From NCBI RefSeq assembly GCF_017114865.1, contig NZ_JADEYH010000016.1, forward strand, positions 62,001 to 126,000: a stretch of DNA of 64,000 nucleotides. The letters run 5' to 3'. Source of the stretch: Streptomyces verrucosisporus. Lineage in GTDB: Bacteria; Actinomycetota; Actinomycetes; Streptomycetales; Streptomycetaceae. Both the position numbers and the translations under genes were made by a program. This document shows, piece after piece, positions 23,537-31,939 of the stretch. Every line of letters begins with the position of its first letter. Position 1 is the stretch's first letter. The notes under the pieces are model-generated. The model saw nothing but the letters and a program-made list of their open reading frames with translations. It was not told where the DNA came from and did not search any database.

Positions 23537-24312
23537 ACGGTCCGATCGTCCACGACGCCCACACCCTGCCGCCGAACGACAACGTCAACCCCTACGCGTT
23601 CTGCGTCGACCTGTCGGGCCGGTGGTTCCTGCAGAAGGGGAAGATGATCGCCTACTACGGGCAGATCACCTTCAACGGCATCGGCCACGGCCCCCTGGAC
23701 AGGCTGGTCGCCACCAGCTTCCACTCCCCGCTGCACGCCTCGGACTGGGTGGTCGCCGAGGGCAAGGGCAGGATGCTGCTCGCCGACCGCGCCTTCGACG
23801 TCAACTCCTACGACCTCGAGGACGGCAACCTCACCATCCGCTCGGGCAATCTGCTGGCCTTCGAACCGAGCCTGGCGCTGAAGCAGTCCATCGTCCCCGG
23901 TTTCGTGACCCTGCTGGGGACGGGGAAGTTCGTGGCGGCCTCCAACGGCGAGGTGCACTTCGTGGAGCCGCCGGTCCGGGTCGATCCGCAGGCGCTGGTC
24001 GGCTGGGCGGACTGCCCCTCGCCCTGCCACCACTACGACCACCAGTACATGCGCGGCGTACTCGGCGGGCTGCGGGCGATGACCGGGATCGGCGGCGTCT
24101 CCGGTGAGGAGCACCAGTTCGACTTCACCGGGGCGGGCACGGTGCTGATCCAGTCGACCGAGGTCCTGATGGAGGAGCGGGACACCGGCGCCCCTCCGCC
24201 GTCGCAGCCGGGCGTCCCGGGCGCGGGCGGCGGACACGGCGGGCGCGGCGGGCAGCAGATGCCGCAGCTTCCGGGCCAGTTGGGCGACATCCAGCGCCGT
24301 TTCGGACTGTGA
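23533..24312 (+). CDS. AIM24 family protein 3
   Basis: 259 residues from a GTG overlapping copy 2. The most divergent of the three: FCVDLSGRWFLQKGKMIAYYG, SPLHASDWVVAEGKGRMLLAD, VRVDPQALVGWADCPSPCHHYD and FDFTGAGTVLIQSTE. The CPSPCHHYDH segment (two Cys, three His in ten residues) could bind a metal and is absent from the other copies. A Gly/Pro/Gln-rich tail of about 40 residues ends the protein. Last gene of the likely operon. Family assignment is safe; function is unknown. Confidence 0.86.
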   Translation: MNGPIVHDAHTLPPNDNVNPYAFCVDLSGRWFLQKGKMIAYYGQITFNGIGHGPLDRLVATSFHSPLHASDWVVAEGKGRMLLADRAFDVNSYDLEDGNLTIRSGNLLAFEPSLALKQSIVPGFVTLLGTGKFVAASNGEVHFVEPPVRVDPQALVGWADCPSPCHHYDHQYMRGVLGGLRAMTGIGGVSGEEHQFDFTGAGTVLIQSTEVLMEERDTGAPPPSQPGVPGAGGGHGGRGGQQMPQLPGQLGDIQRRFGL

Positions 24313-24366
24313 CCGGATCGATTCCCCCGGTGAGGGTCCGCGGCCGGAGCGCTCCCGACCGCCGGG

Positions 24367-24372
24367 TAGAGT
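24367..24372 (+). promoter_or_regulatory. -10 hexamer before marR at 24381
   Basis: TAGAGT eight bases before the ATG; no clear ribosome binding site. Leaderless or near-leaderless transcript likely. Confidence 0.45.
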
Positions 24373-24380
24373 CCGAGGAC

Positions 24381-24857
24381 ATGGAGAGCGACAAGGAAAC
24401 CCGCTGGCTGAGCGAGGAGGAGCAGCGCGCCTGGCGCGTGCACCTCGACGTCAACAGGCTCCTCACGCACCAACTGGAGCGGGACCTCCAGCCGTTCGGG
24501 CTGACCATGAACGACTACGAGATCCTCGTGAACCTCTCCGAGTCGGACGGCCACCGGATGCGGATGAGCGATCTGGCCGCCGCCACCCTGCAGTCCAAGA
24601 GCCGTCTGTCCCACCAGATCACCCGCATGGAGAAGGCCGGGCTGGTGCGCCGGGAGAACTGCGAGTCCGACAGGCGCGGGCTGTTCGCGGTGCTGACCGA
24701 GCACGGCTGGAGGACGATGCGCGAGGTGGCGCCGCACCACGTCGCCTCGGTGCGGCGCCACTTCATCGATCTGCTCACGCCCGAGGCACTCGGCGGACTG
24801 CACGGCTCGCTGGTCCCGGTCGCCGAGCAGCTGCGGTCGCTGCGCGGACGCGGCTGA
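24381..24857 (+). CDS. MarR-family transcriptional regulator
   Basis: 158 residues. Winged-helix region MNDYEILVNLSESDGHRMRM, then SDLAAATLQSKSRLSHQITRMEKAGLV (recognition helix) and the wing CESDRRGLFAVLTEHG. The aromatic N-terminus (ETRWLSEEEQRAWR) is common in the Streptomyces subgroup of MarR proteins. It follows the AIM24 genes by 68 bases with its own promoter. Target genes unknown. Confidence 0.87.
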   Translation: MESDKETRWLSEEEQRAWRVHLDVNRLLTHQLERDLQPFGLTMNDYEILVNLSESDGHRMRMSDLAAATLQSKSRLSHQITRMEKAGLVRRENCESDRRGLFAVLTEHGWRTMREVAPHHVASVRRHFIDLLTPEALGGLHGSLVPVAEQLRSLRGRG

Positions 24858-25040
24858 GACGCCCCGCCGAACCCCCGCGCCCCGGGGGGGTCCTTGGGGG
24901 ATGATGAGGGGGACCCGCTCGACAGCCGTGACGGACAAGACGCGGCGGGTCCGCGGCTGACCGGCCCTTTCCGGGGGAGCGCTGGACCGGACGAGCGGGA
25001 GGGTCCTCTGCCGTCGGACCCGCGCCAGAGGTGACCTCCG

Positions 25041-25886
25041 ATGAGCCAGCCACCACCGGGCCAGCCGCCACATGACGGCTTCGGCCCTCCGCAGTACCCG
25101 GGCGGTCAGCCGCAACAGCCCCAGCAGCCGCCCCCGCCGCCGCAGGGCGGGCCGCCCCAGGCGCCGGGCCCGGTCTACGGCGGCCCGGTGGCGTACCCCC
25201 AGGGCGGGCAGTCCGGCTACGCCTACCCCCAGGGCGGGCATTCGCCCCAGCAGTCCTACGGGCAGCCCAACCCGTACGCCGCCTGTCCCCCGCCCCCGCA
25301 GGGCGGCGGGCCGAAGGGGGGCAGGGTGGCCCTCATCGTCGGCGGCGCCGTGGTGGCGCTCGCCCTCATCGGCGGCGGGGTCTACCTGGCGGTCGGCGAC
25401 GACGACGGCGAGCCCGGCGCGGCCGCCACCGTGAGTCCGTCCCCGAGCGTCTCCTCCGAACCGTCGCAGGAGACGGAGGAGCCGGCGGAGCCGACCCCCG
25501 AGGAGACGGCGGAGGATCCGCTCGACGACTACGAGCCCACCGACGAACCGGCCGGGGAGCCGCCCGCCGGGAACGACTTCAGGGGGCAGTGGCAGGGCGA
25601 GGGCGCCAGGACGCTGACCGTGGGCAAGGCGTTCGAGAGCGGGGAGGCCGAGGGGAAGAACTCGGTCTCCTGGATCGAGTTCGGCGGCGACGGCATATGC
25701 GTGGGGATCGGCGAGAACCAGAGCAACGGCTACCGGATGGCGCTCAAGTGCGGCGAGGGCGACGACGAGGAGTACATCGCCGGCACCGCCAGCAAGACCT
25801 CGGACGGCGAGAGCATCAAGATCAAGTGGGACGACGAGGGCGGGACCGACACCCTCGACTGGATCGGCGACGACAACCTCTCCTGA
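25041..25886 (+). CDS. Pro/Gln-rich single-pass membrane protein
   Basis: 281 residues, no family recognised. Residues 1-~92 are Pro/Gln/Gly-rich with YPQGGQ/AYPQGGH repeats. One transmembrane helix follows (VALIVGGAVVALALIGGGVYLAV), then an acidic Thr/Glu/Pro stalk. The ~100-residue outer domain starts near FRGQWQGEG and contains two Cys (GDGICVGIG, ALKCGEGD). The topology should be N-in, C-out. Such proline-rich cytoplasmic tails are common in actinobacterial membrane proteins. It is convergent with the sensor kinase gene at 25932. It could be a cell-wall stress or lipoprotein-like sensor; that is a guess. Confidence 0.75.
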   Translation: MSQPPPGQPPHDGFGPPQYPGGQPQQPQQPPPPPQGGPPQAPGPVYGGPVAYPQGGQSGYAYPQGGHSPQQSYGQPNPYAACPPPPQGGGPKGGRVALIVGGAVVALALIGGGVYLAVGDDDGEPGAAATVSPSPSVSSEPSQETEEPAEPTPEETAEDPLDDYEPTDEPAGEPPAGNDFRGQWQGEGARTLTVGKAFESGEAEGKNSVSWIEFGGDGICVGIGENQSNGYRMALKCGEGDDEEYIAGTASKTSDGESIKIKWDDEGGTDTLDWIGDDNLS

Positions 25887-25931
25887 ACCCGTCCGGGGCC
25901 TTCCGGCCTCGCCCGGGCGAGGCCGCCCGGA

Positions 25932-27530
25932 CTACCCGGCCCGCCCGGGCAAGGCCGGGGCCGCGGCGGGCAGCCGCAGGGTGAACAGGGCGCCGCCCTC
26001 GGCCGCCCGGCCGGCGGTGAGGCCGCCGCCGTGCCGGACCGCCACGTCGCGGGCGATGGCCAGACCCAGCCCGGCGCCGCCGTCGTCCCGGCTGCGCGCG
26101 TCGTCCAGCCGTACGAACCGCTCGAAGATCCTCTCCCGTTCCTTCTCCGGCACCCCGGCGCCGTCGTCGGCGACCTCCAGCACGGCCTGCCCGTGCTCAC
26201 GGCCCACCCGCACCCGGACGCGGGAGGCCGCGTGGCGCCGGGCGTTGTCCAGGAGGTTGCCGAGCACCCGGGCGAGCTGGCCTCGCGAGCCCGCCACCTC
26301 CACCGGTCCCCCTCCCTCGCCGCCCTCGCCGTCCTCCAGGACGACGGCGACCCGGTCCCCGGTGCGCTGGGCCAGTTCCTCCCGCACCAGCGCGTACAGG
26401 TCCACCCGCGCGTCCCCGGGGCGCTCCCCGGCGTCCAGGCGGGCCAGCAGCAGCAGATCGGCGGCCAGCGCCTGCAGCCGTACGGTGTCGTGGACCGCGC
26501 CGTCGATGTCGAGTAGCCCGGGGTGGGCGGCGGCGACCTCCAGCTGGGTGCGCAGGGAGGCGATCGGGCTGCGCAGTTCGTGCGAGGCGTCGGCGACGAA
26601 GCGGCGCTGCCGCTCGACGGACGCCTCCAGGGCGCTCAGGGTCTCGTTGGTGGTCCGCGCCAGGCGGGCCACCTCGTCGCGGGAGGGGGGCTCGGGCACC
26701 CGCCGGGACAGGTCGCTGCCGGCGGCGATGGCCGCCATCTCCCGCCGGATGCCCTCCACCGGGCGCAGCGCGCCCCGGGTGACCAGCCAGGTGACGCCCC
26801 CGACGACGGCGAGCAGCGCGGGGAGCCCGGCGAGCATGGTGCCGGTGACGGTTGAGACGGCCTCCTCCTGCTCGGCGAGGGAGGCGCCGGCGTAGACGGT
26901 GACGGGGACGCGGTCGCGGGTGACGCTCTGCACGGCGACCAGACGGAAGTCCTGCGTCGCCACCGCCCGGGAGCGGTCGTAGGTCACCTCGCCGTCCCCG
27001 TCGACGGGCAGGGCGACGGTCCGGGTGACGCTGTTGCGGTCCACCGCGACGGGCTCGTCGGACGGCTTGGGGGCGGCGCCGTCGTCGCTCCCGTCGTCAC
27101 GGTCGTCGTCGTCACGGTCATCGTCGTCGTCGCGGTCGTCGTCGCTGCCGCTGTCCTCCGGGGAGGGCGTGGCGGGCGCCTGCCGGGGCTCGTCCGGCTT
27201 GTTGAAGTCGGCCACGGGCCCGCGTCCGCGCAGCGGGTCACCGGCTCCGAGCACCGCGCCGGAGGCGTCCACGACCTGCACCGGCTCGTCGTCCGCCAGC
27301 GCCTCCACCCGCGCCACCCGGTCCGCCGGTACGTCGGCGACCCCGGCGGCGACCTCGCGGGCGGTGGTCTCGGCGTGCAGCCGGGCGTTCTCGGTGAGGC
27401 CCCCGCTGAGCACCCCGACCACCGCGATCCCGGCGGCCACCAGGGCCACCGCCACCACGAGCGTGGCGCCGAGCGCGGCGCGCACCCGGACGGTGAGCCG
27501 GGCGAGCGGGGAGAGCGCGGGCCTACGCAC
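25932..27530 (-). CDS. OmpR-type sensor histidine kinase
   Basis: 532 residues if the GTG at 27530 is used; another GTG at 27557 is possible. It overlaps the response regulator stop, so the pair are coupled. TM1 spans ~21-43 and TM2 ~231-251, with a ~190-residue extracellular domain that includes an Asp/Arg run (about 129-150, units such as RDDDDDRDDDD). HAMP follows, then the H-box ASHELRSPIASL (His317), N-box LGNLLDNARRHA, and G-boxes DDGAGVPEKER and GGAGLGLAIARD. The acidic ectodomain suggests sensing of a cation or cationic agent. The divergently encoded PepSY protein carries the same kind of Asp/Arg runs. Confidence 0.92.
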   Translation of the reverse strand: MRRPALSPLARLTVRVRAALGATLVVAVALVAAGIAVVGVLSGGLTENARLHAETTAREVAAGVADVPADRVARVEALADDEPVQVVDASGAVLGAGDPLRGRGPVADFNKPDEPRQAPATPSPEDSGSDDDRDDDDDRDDDDRDDGSDDGAAPKPSDEPVAVDRNSVTRTVALPVDGDGEVTYDRSRAVATQDFRLVAVQSVTRDRVPVTVYAGASLAEQEEAVSTVTGTMLAGLPALLAVVGGVTWLVTRGALRPVEGIRREMAAIAAGSDLSRRVPEPPSRDEVARLARTTNETLSALEASVERQRRFVADASHELRSPIASLRTQLEVAAAHPGLLDIDGAVHDTVRLQALAADLLLLARLDAGERPGDARVDLYALVREELAQRTGDRVAVVLEDGEGGEGGGPVEVAGSRGQLARVLGNLLDNARRHAASRVRVRVGREHGQAVLEVADDGAGVPEKERERIFERFVRLDDARSRDDGGAGLGLAIARDVAVRHGGGLTAGRAAEGGALFTLRLPAAAPALPGRAG

Positions 27531-28188
27531 CGTTCCCCACCAACCGGTATCCGGCACCGCGCACGGTGGCGATCGCCGCGCTGCCCAGCTTGCGGCGCAG
27601 CGCGCTGACGTACACCTCGACGATGTTGACGTCGCCCTCGTAGGCGAAGTCCCAGACGTGTTCGAGGACCTCCGACTTGGAGACCACCTCCCCGGCGCGC
27701 ACCGCCAGGTACTCCAGCACCGCGAACTCCTTGGCGGTCAGCGCCACTTCGCTCCCGTCCAGGGTGACCCGCCGCGCGGCGGGGTCCACTGCCAGCCCGC
27801 CCATCCGCAGCACGGAGGCCCCGCCCCGGGTGCGGCGGCGCAGCAGCGCCCTCACCCGGGCGAGGAGCACCACGTAGGAGAACGGCTTGGTGAGGTAGTC
27901 GTCGGCGCCGGTGTCCAGGCCCTCGGCCTCGTCGTACTCGCCGTCCTTGGCGGTCAGCATCAGGATCGGTGTCTCGTCCCCTGCGGTGCGCAGCGCCGAG
28001 CAGACGCGGTAGCCGTTCATGCCCGGCAGCATGATGTCGAGGACGATCAGGTCGTACGAGCCCTCGGTCGCCCGGTGCAGCCCGTCCCTCCCGTCGTGGA
28101 CCACGTCGACGGCGAACCCCTCGGCCGTCAGGCCCCTGGCCAGTGACAGGGCGAGCCGCTTCTCGTCCTCCACGATCAGTACGCGCAT
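27523..28188 (-). CDS. OmpR-family response regulator
   Basis: 221 residues. Receiver domain with the acidic pocket (VEDEK), phosphoacceptor Asp51 (LIVLDIMLPG), Lys in MLTAKDGEYDEAEG, and a C-terminal winged helix (VALTAKEFAVLEYLAVR, VNIVEVYVSALRRKLG, IATVRGAGYRLVG). Partner of the kinase it overlaps. It probably binds the TTCAG repeats in the 123-base gap to the divergent PepSY gene, controlling that gene and perhaps its own. Confidence 0.95.
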   Translation of the reverse strand: MRVLIVEDEKRLALSLARGLTAEGFAVDVVHDGRDGLHRATEGSYDLIVLDIMLPGMNGYRVCSALRTAGDETPILMLTAKDGEYDEAEGLDTGADDYLTKPFSYVVLLARVRALLRRRTRGGASVLRMGGLAVDPAARRVTLDGSEVALTAKEFAVLEYLAVRAGEVVSKSEVLEHVWDFAYEGDVNIVEVYVSALRRKLGSAAIATVRGAGYRLVGNGA

Positions 28189-28211
28189 GGGGCCAGCCTG
28201 CCAAAAGGGAG

Positions 28212-28248
28212 CTGAAGAGATCTTCAGGTGCTTTCAGGGTGCCTTCAG
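28212..28248. promoter_or_regulatory. TTCAG repeats, candidate OmpR-type binding site
   Basis: A 16-bp inverted repeat CTGAAGAGATCTTCAG (28212-28227) is followed by two more TTCAG units at 28233 and 28244. The direct repeats are spaced 10-11 bp, one helical turn, as in OmpR/PhoB-family sites. It lies between the response regulator and the divergent PepSY gene. Confidence 0.6.
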
Positions 28249-28311
28249 CCGCGCCCTGGGACGGTGTTCCACGTCAGACGTGAGACCCCGTCTCCAGGGA
28301 GGAAACCAACC

Positions 28312-28818
28312 ATGAACCGCAAGCTGGTCGTCGCCGCCGTCGCCGTCGCCCTCGCCGTCGGCGGGAGCACCATCGCCTTCGCCGACGACGACACCGCTCA
28401 GGACGCCCTGGCCGCGAGCCTGCGGGCTGGCGCCGACACCGGTGACCGGGACGACGAAGCCGACGACCGCGGCGACGACAGCCGGAACGACGACAAGGGT
28501 GGGGACAGGGACGACGACCGCGACGAGCCGCGGACGCCGCGCGGCGCCGAGGTCACCCTCCAGGAGGCCGTCGCCGCCGCGCTGAGGGCCGTACCGGGCA
28601 CGGCGGAGTCCGCCGAGCTGGAGGACGACGACAGCGACCGGCCGGTCTGGGAGGTCGGCGTCCTGGGCGAGGACGGCGCCTGGCACGAGGTCTCGGTGGA
28701 CGCCGGCAGCGCCGACGTGCTGGAGCGGAGCGCCGAGCCGGACGACCGCGACGACGACGATGACGACAGGGACGACGACAAGGACGCCGACGACCGCGAC
28801 GACCGCCGCGAGGACTGA
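28312..28818 (+). CDS. Secreted PepSY-domain protein with Asp/Arg-rich flanks
   Basis: 168 residues starting MNRKLVVAAVAVALAVGG, a signal peptide likely cut after AFA. GGGAGGA precedes the start. Between residues ~40 and 80 and again in the last ~35 residues there are runs of Asp and Arg (GDRDDEADDRGDDSR, DDRDDDDDDRDDDKD). A PepSY-like domain (VTLQEAVAAALRAVPG, then VWEVGVLGEDGAWHEVSVD) sits between them. PepSY proteins can inhibit proteases or act in envelope sensing. The adjacent divergent two-component system is the likely regulator. The domain call rests on pattern only. Confidence 0.8.
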   Translation: MNRKLVVAAVAVALAVGGSTIAFADDDTAQDALAASLRAGADTGDRDDEADDRGDDSRNDDKGGDRDDDRDEPRTPRGAEVTLQEAVAAALRAVPGTAESAELEDDDSDRPVWEVGVLGEDGAWHEVSVDAGSADVLERSAEPDDRDDDDDDRDDDKDADDRDDRRED

Positions 28819-28837
28819 CGTCCGCCCCCGGTGGGGC

Positions 28838-29797
28838 TCACCCCCCCGTCAGCCCCGCCACCAGCTCGTCGGCCGCCGCGTACGGGTCGAGCGTCCCGCT
28901 CGCGATCCGCTCGGCCAGCGCGTCCAGGCGGCGGTCGCCGTGCAGGTCGCCGATGCGCTCGCGCAGCGCGGTCACCGCGATGGTCTCCACCTCGCGGGCC
29001 GCGCGCGCCCGGCGGCGCTCGGCGAGCACTCCGCGCTCCTCCATCCAGGCGCGGTGCTTCTCCAGTGCCTCGACGACCTCGTCGACGCCCTCGCCGCGCG
29101 CGGCGACGGTCTTGACGATCGGCGGACGCCAGTCGCCGGGCTTCCGGGCCTCGCCGAGACCCAGCATGTGGTTGAGCTCGCGGGCGGTGGCGTCCGCGCC
29201 GTCGCGGTCGGCCTTGTTGACCACGTACACGTCGCCGATCTCCAGGATCCCGGCCTTGGCTGCCTGGATGCCGTCGCCCATGCCGGGCGCCAGGAGGACG
29301 ACGGAGGTGTCGGCCTGCGAGGCGATCTCGACCTCGGACTGGCCGACGCCGACCGTCTCGACCAGGACGACGTCGCAGCCGGCCGCGTCCAGGACGCGGA
29401 TGGCCTGCGGGGCGGCCCAGGCCAGGCCTCCGAGGTGGCCGCGGGTGGCCATGGAGCGGATGTAGACGCCGGGGTCGGAGGCGTGCTCGGACATCCGGAC
29501 CCGGTCGCCCAGCAGCGCGCCGCCGGAGAACGGGGAGGAGGGGTCCACCGCGAGGACGCCGACCCGCCTGCCGGCCCTGCGGTACGCGCTCACCAGCGCC
29601 GAGGTGGAGGTGGACTTGCCCACCCCCGGCGAGCCGGTCAGGCCCACGACGTACGCGTTGCCCGTCAGCGGCGCCAGCGCCGCCATGACCTCCCTGAGCT
29701 GCGGGGACGCCCCCTCAACCAGCGAGATCAGCCGGGCTACGGCCCGGGGCCTGCCCTGCCGTGCCTGCTCCACCAGTTTGGGGACGTCCACCGCCAT
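28838..29797 (-). CDS. meaB: MeaB/ArgK-type G-protein chaperone of B12 mutase
   Basis: 319 residues starting MAVDVPKLVEQARQG. A SIMIBI-class GTPase with P-loop GLTGSPGVGKST (about 52-63), LAVDPSSPFSGGALLGDR, VETVGVGQSE and NKADRDG. MeaB gates adenosylcobalamin delivery to, and protects, acyl-CoA mutases. The natural clients are methylmalonyl-CoA mutase and, here, probably also isobutyryl-CoA mutase at 18.4 kb. It lies downstream of a thiolase gene on the same strand, separated by a terminator. Length and motifs fit the family. The ArgK name is historical and misleading. Confidence 0.94.
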   Translation of the reverse strand: MAVDVPKLVEQARQGRPRAVARLISLVEGASPQLREVMAALAPLTGNAYVVGLTGSPGVGKSTSTSALVSAYRRAGRRVGVLAVDPSSPFSGGALLGDRVRMSEHASDPGVYIRSMATRGHLGGLAWAAPQAIRVLDAAGCDVVLVETVGVGQSEVEIASQADTSVVLLAPGMGDGIQAAKAGILEIGDVYVVNKADRDGADATARELNHMLGLGEARKPGDWRPPIVKTVAARGEGVDEVVEALEKHRAWMEERGVLAERRRARAAREVETIAVTALRERIGDLHGDRRLDALAERIASGTLDPYAAADELVAGLTGG

Positions 29798-29937
29798 ACG
29801 TGCTGCGCTCCTCGCGTTACTCGGCCGTCGCCGGCCCTCGTCGGCCCTCGTCGGCCGCCGGGCGGCCGCTGTGGTCGGCCGCCCGGTCCGGCCGTCATTC
29901 TTCCCGCGCCGCTCGCGCGCCGCCGTGCCGCCGGTCA

Positions 29938-29984
29938 CACGGGCCCGCACCCGCCGCACCTCATGTGCGGCGTGCGGGCCCGTG
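29938..29984 (-). terminator. Terminator of the thiolase gene
   Basis: Long hairpin over 47 bases: CACGGGCCCGCAC at the left pairs with GTGCGGGCCCGTG, with an inner GCCGCAC/GTGCGGC stem and CTCAT loop. Starts 11 bases past the thiolase stop codon. Confidence 0.7.
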
Positions 29985-29995
29985 CGACCGCTCCG

Positions 29996-31222
29996 TCACT
30001 TCTTCGGCACCCGCACGATCAGGGCGTCGCCCTGACCGCCGCCGCCGCACAGCGCGGCTGCGCCGACACCGCCGCCGCGGCGCTTGAGCTCCAGGGCGAG
30101 GTGGAGCACGATGCGCGCGCCGGACATACCGATCGGGTGACCCAGCGCGATCGCGCCGCCGTTGACGTTCACCTTTTCGTGGTCGATGCCGAGGTCCTTC
30201 ATCGACTGCACCGCGACGGCCGCGAAGGCCTCGTTGATCTCGATCAGGTCGAGGTCGCCGGTCTCCAGGCCGTCCTTCCTCAGAGCGTGGCGGATGGCGT
30301 TGGACGGCTGCGACTGCAGGGAGTTGTCCGGGCCGGCCACGTTGCCGTGGGCGCCGATCTCGGCGATCCACTCCAGGCCCAGCTCCTCGGCCCTGGCCTT
30401 GCTCATCACGACCACCGCGGCGGCGCCGTCGGAGATCTGCGAGGAGGTGCCGGCGGTGATGGTGCCGTCCTTGGCGAAGGCCGGGCGCAGCTTGCCCAGG
30501 GACTCGGCGGTGGTCTCGGGCCGGATGCCCTCGTCCTTGGAGAACAGGATCGGGTCGCCCTTGCGCTGCGGGATCTCCACCGGGGTGATCTCCGCGTCGA
30601 ACAGGCCGTTCTTCTGCGCGGTGGCGGCGCGCTGGTGGGAGAGGGCGGCGATCTCGTCCTGCTCGGCGCGGCCGATGCCCAGGCGGGTGTTGTGCTTCTC
30701 GGTGGACTCGCCCATGGCGACGTTCTCGAAGGAGTCGGTCAGGCCGTCGTGGGCCATGGCGTCCAGCATCTGCACCGCGCCGTACTTGAAGCCCTCGCGG
30801 GACTTCGGCAGCAGGTGGGGGGCGTTCGTCATGGACTCCTGGCCGCCGGCGACGACCACGTCGAACTCTCCGGCGCGGATGAGCTGGTCGGCCAGCGCGA
30901 TGGCGTCCAGACCCGACAGGCAGACCTTGTTGACGGTCAGCGCGGGAACGTTCATCGGGATGCCGGCCTTCACCGCGGCCTGGCGCGCGGGAATCTGCCC
31001 GGCGCCGGCCTGGAGCACCTGGCCCATGATCACGTACTCGACCTGGTCCCCGCCGATGCCCGCGCGGTCCAGGGCCGCCTTGATGGCGAAGCCGCCCAGG
31101 TCGGCGCCGGAGAAGGTCTTCAGCGAGCCCAGCAGGCGGCCCATGGGCGTACGGGCGCCCGCGACGATCACGGAGGTGGTGGCGGACGCCGAACGGGTCT
31201 CGGGGTTCGTCTTTTCGGTCAC
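29996..31222 (-). CDS. Acetyl-CoA acetyltransferase (thiolase)
   Basis: Condenses or cleaves acetoacetyl-CoA. 408 residues from a GTG at 31222 with GAAGGGG upstream. Active-site Cys101 in VNKVCLSGLDA, NEAFAAVAV, the catalytic His in NGGAIALGHPIGMSGAR, and the C-terminal CGGGGQG with the second Cys. Together with the 3-hydroxybutyryl-CoA dehydrogenase at 43.2 kb it would build acetoacetyl-CoA and 3-hydroxybutyryl-CoA, feeding butyryl-CoA (hence icmA) or the ethylmalonyl-CoA pathway. Transcribed away from the epimerase gene. Confidence 0.95.
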   Translation of the reverse strand: MTEKTNPETRSASATTSVIVAGARTPMGRLLGSLKTFSGADLGGFAIKAALDRAGIGGDQVEYVIMGQVLQAGAGQIPARQAAVKAGIPMNVPALTVNKVCLSGLDAIALADQLIRAGEFDVVVAGGQESMTNAPHLLPKSREGFKYGAVQMLDAMAHDGLTDSFENVAMGESTEKHNTRLGIGRAEQDEIAALSHQRAATAQKNGLFDAEITPVEIPQRKGDPILFSKDEGIRPETTAESLGKLRPAFAKDGTITAGTSSQISDGAAAVVVMSKARAEELGLEWIAEIGAHGNVAGPDNSLQSQPSNAIRHALRKDGLETGDLDLIEINEAFAAVAVQSMKDLGIDHEKVNVNGGAIALGHPIGMSGARIVLHLALELKRRGGGVGAAALCGGGGQGDALIVRVPKK

Positions 31223-31359
31223 GGTGCGGCCCCTTCGGAGCAGGGAGTTAACGAGGGTTATCGCCAATGTACTGAGCGGTACCGTCCCGGGTCACCGGTC
31301 GGTCGGTGTGACCGTGCGCACGTTGCGTAACCACACTCCGAGACGGTGCACTGTCTTCC

Positions 31360-31791
31360 ATGCTGACGCGCATCGACCACATCGGTATCGCCTGTTTCGA
31401 CCTGGACAAGACGGTGGAGTTCTACCGTGCCACCTACGGCTTCGAGGTGTTCCACACCGAGGTGAACGAGGAGCAGGGGGTGCGCGAGGCCATGCTGCGG
31501 ATCAACGGCACGGACGACGGCGGCGCCTCCTACCTCCAGCTCCTGGAACCGACCCGCGAGGACTCCACGGTGGCCAAGTGGCTGGCGAAGAACGGCGAGG
31601 GCGTGCACCACATCGCCTTCGGCACCGCGGACGTCGACGGCGAGGCCGGGGCGATCCGGGACAAGGGCGTCCGGGTGCTGTACGACGAGCCGCGCACCGG
31701 TTCGATGGGCTCCCGGATCACCTTCCTCCACCCCAAGGACTGCCACGGTGTGCTCACGGAACTGGTCACCTCCGCTTCCTCACACCACTGA
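31360..31791 (+). CDS. mce: Methylmalonyl-CoA epimerase
   Basis: Interconverts (2R)- and (2S)-methylmalonyl-CoA, needed before mutase or polyketide use. 143 residues of the VOC superfamily. Metal ligands are seen in RIDHIGIACFDLDKTVEFY (His7), the central VHHIAFGTADVDGE and the terminal CHGVLTELV. The length is typical. Divergent from the thiolase. The promoter is not obvious. Confidence 0.94.
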   Translation: MLTRIDHIGIACFDLDKTVEFYRATYGFEVFHTEVNEEQGVREAMLRINGTDDGGASYLQLLEPTREDSTVAKWLAKNGEGVHHIAFGTADVDGEAGAIRDKGVRVLYDEPRTGSMGSRITFLHPKDCHGVLTELVTSASSHH

Positions 31792-31816
31792 CGACCGCTC
31801 CCCCGGCCGGTAGAGT
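31789..31816 (+). promoter_or_regulatory. Candidate scy promoter
   Basis: TGACGA (31789-31794) and TAGAGT (31811-31816) separated by 16 bases, about 125 bases ahead of scy. Weak match to the vegetative consensus. Confidence 0.35.
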
Positions 31817-31939
31817 GGCCGTTCGGCCGGGGCTGCGGGCCGGCAGGGGCCCGTCCCATGTTCCGCCGATGATCTGACACCATTTCTCCGAAGGGTCAGT
31901 TCACCTTCACCACGACCAGGGGACGGATGGGACCGCGCA

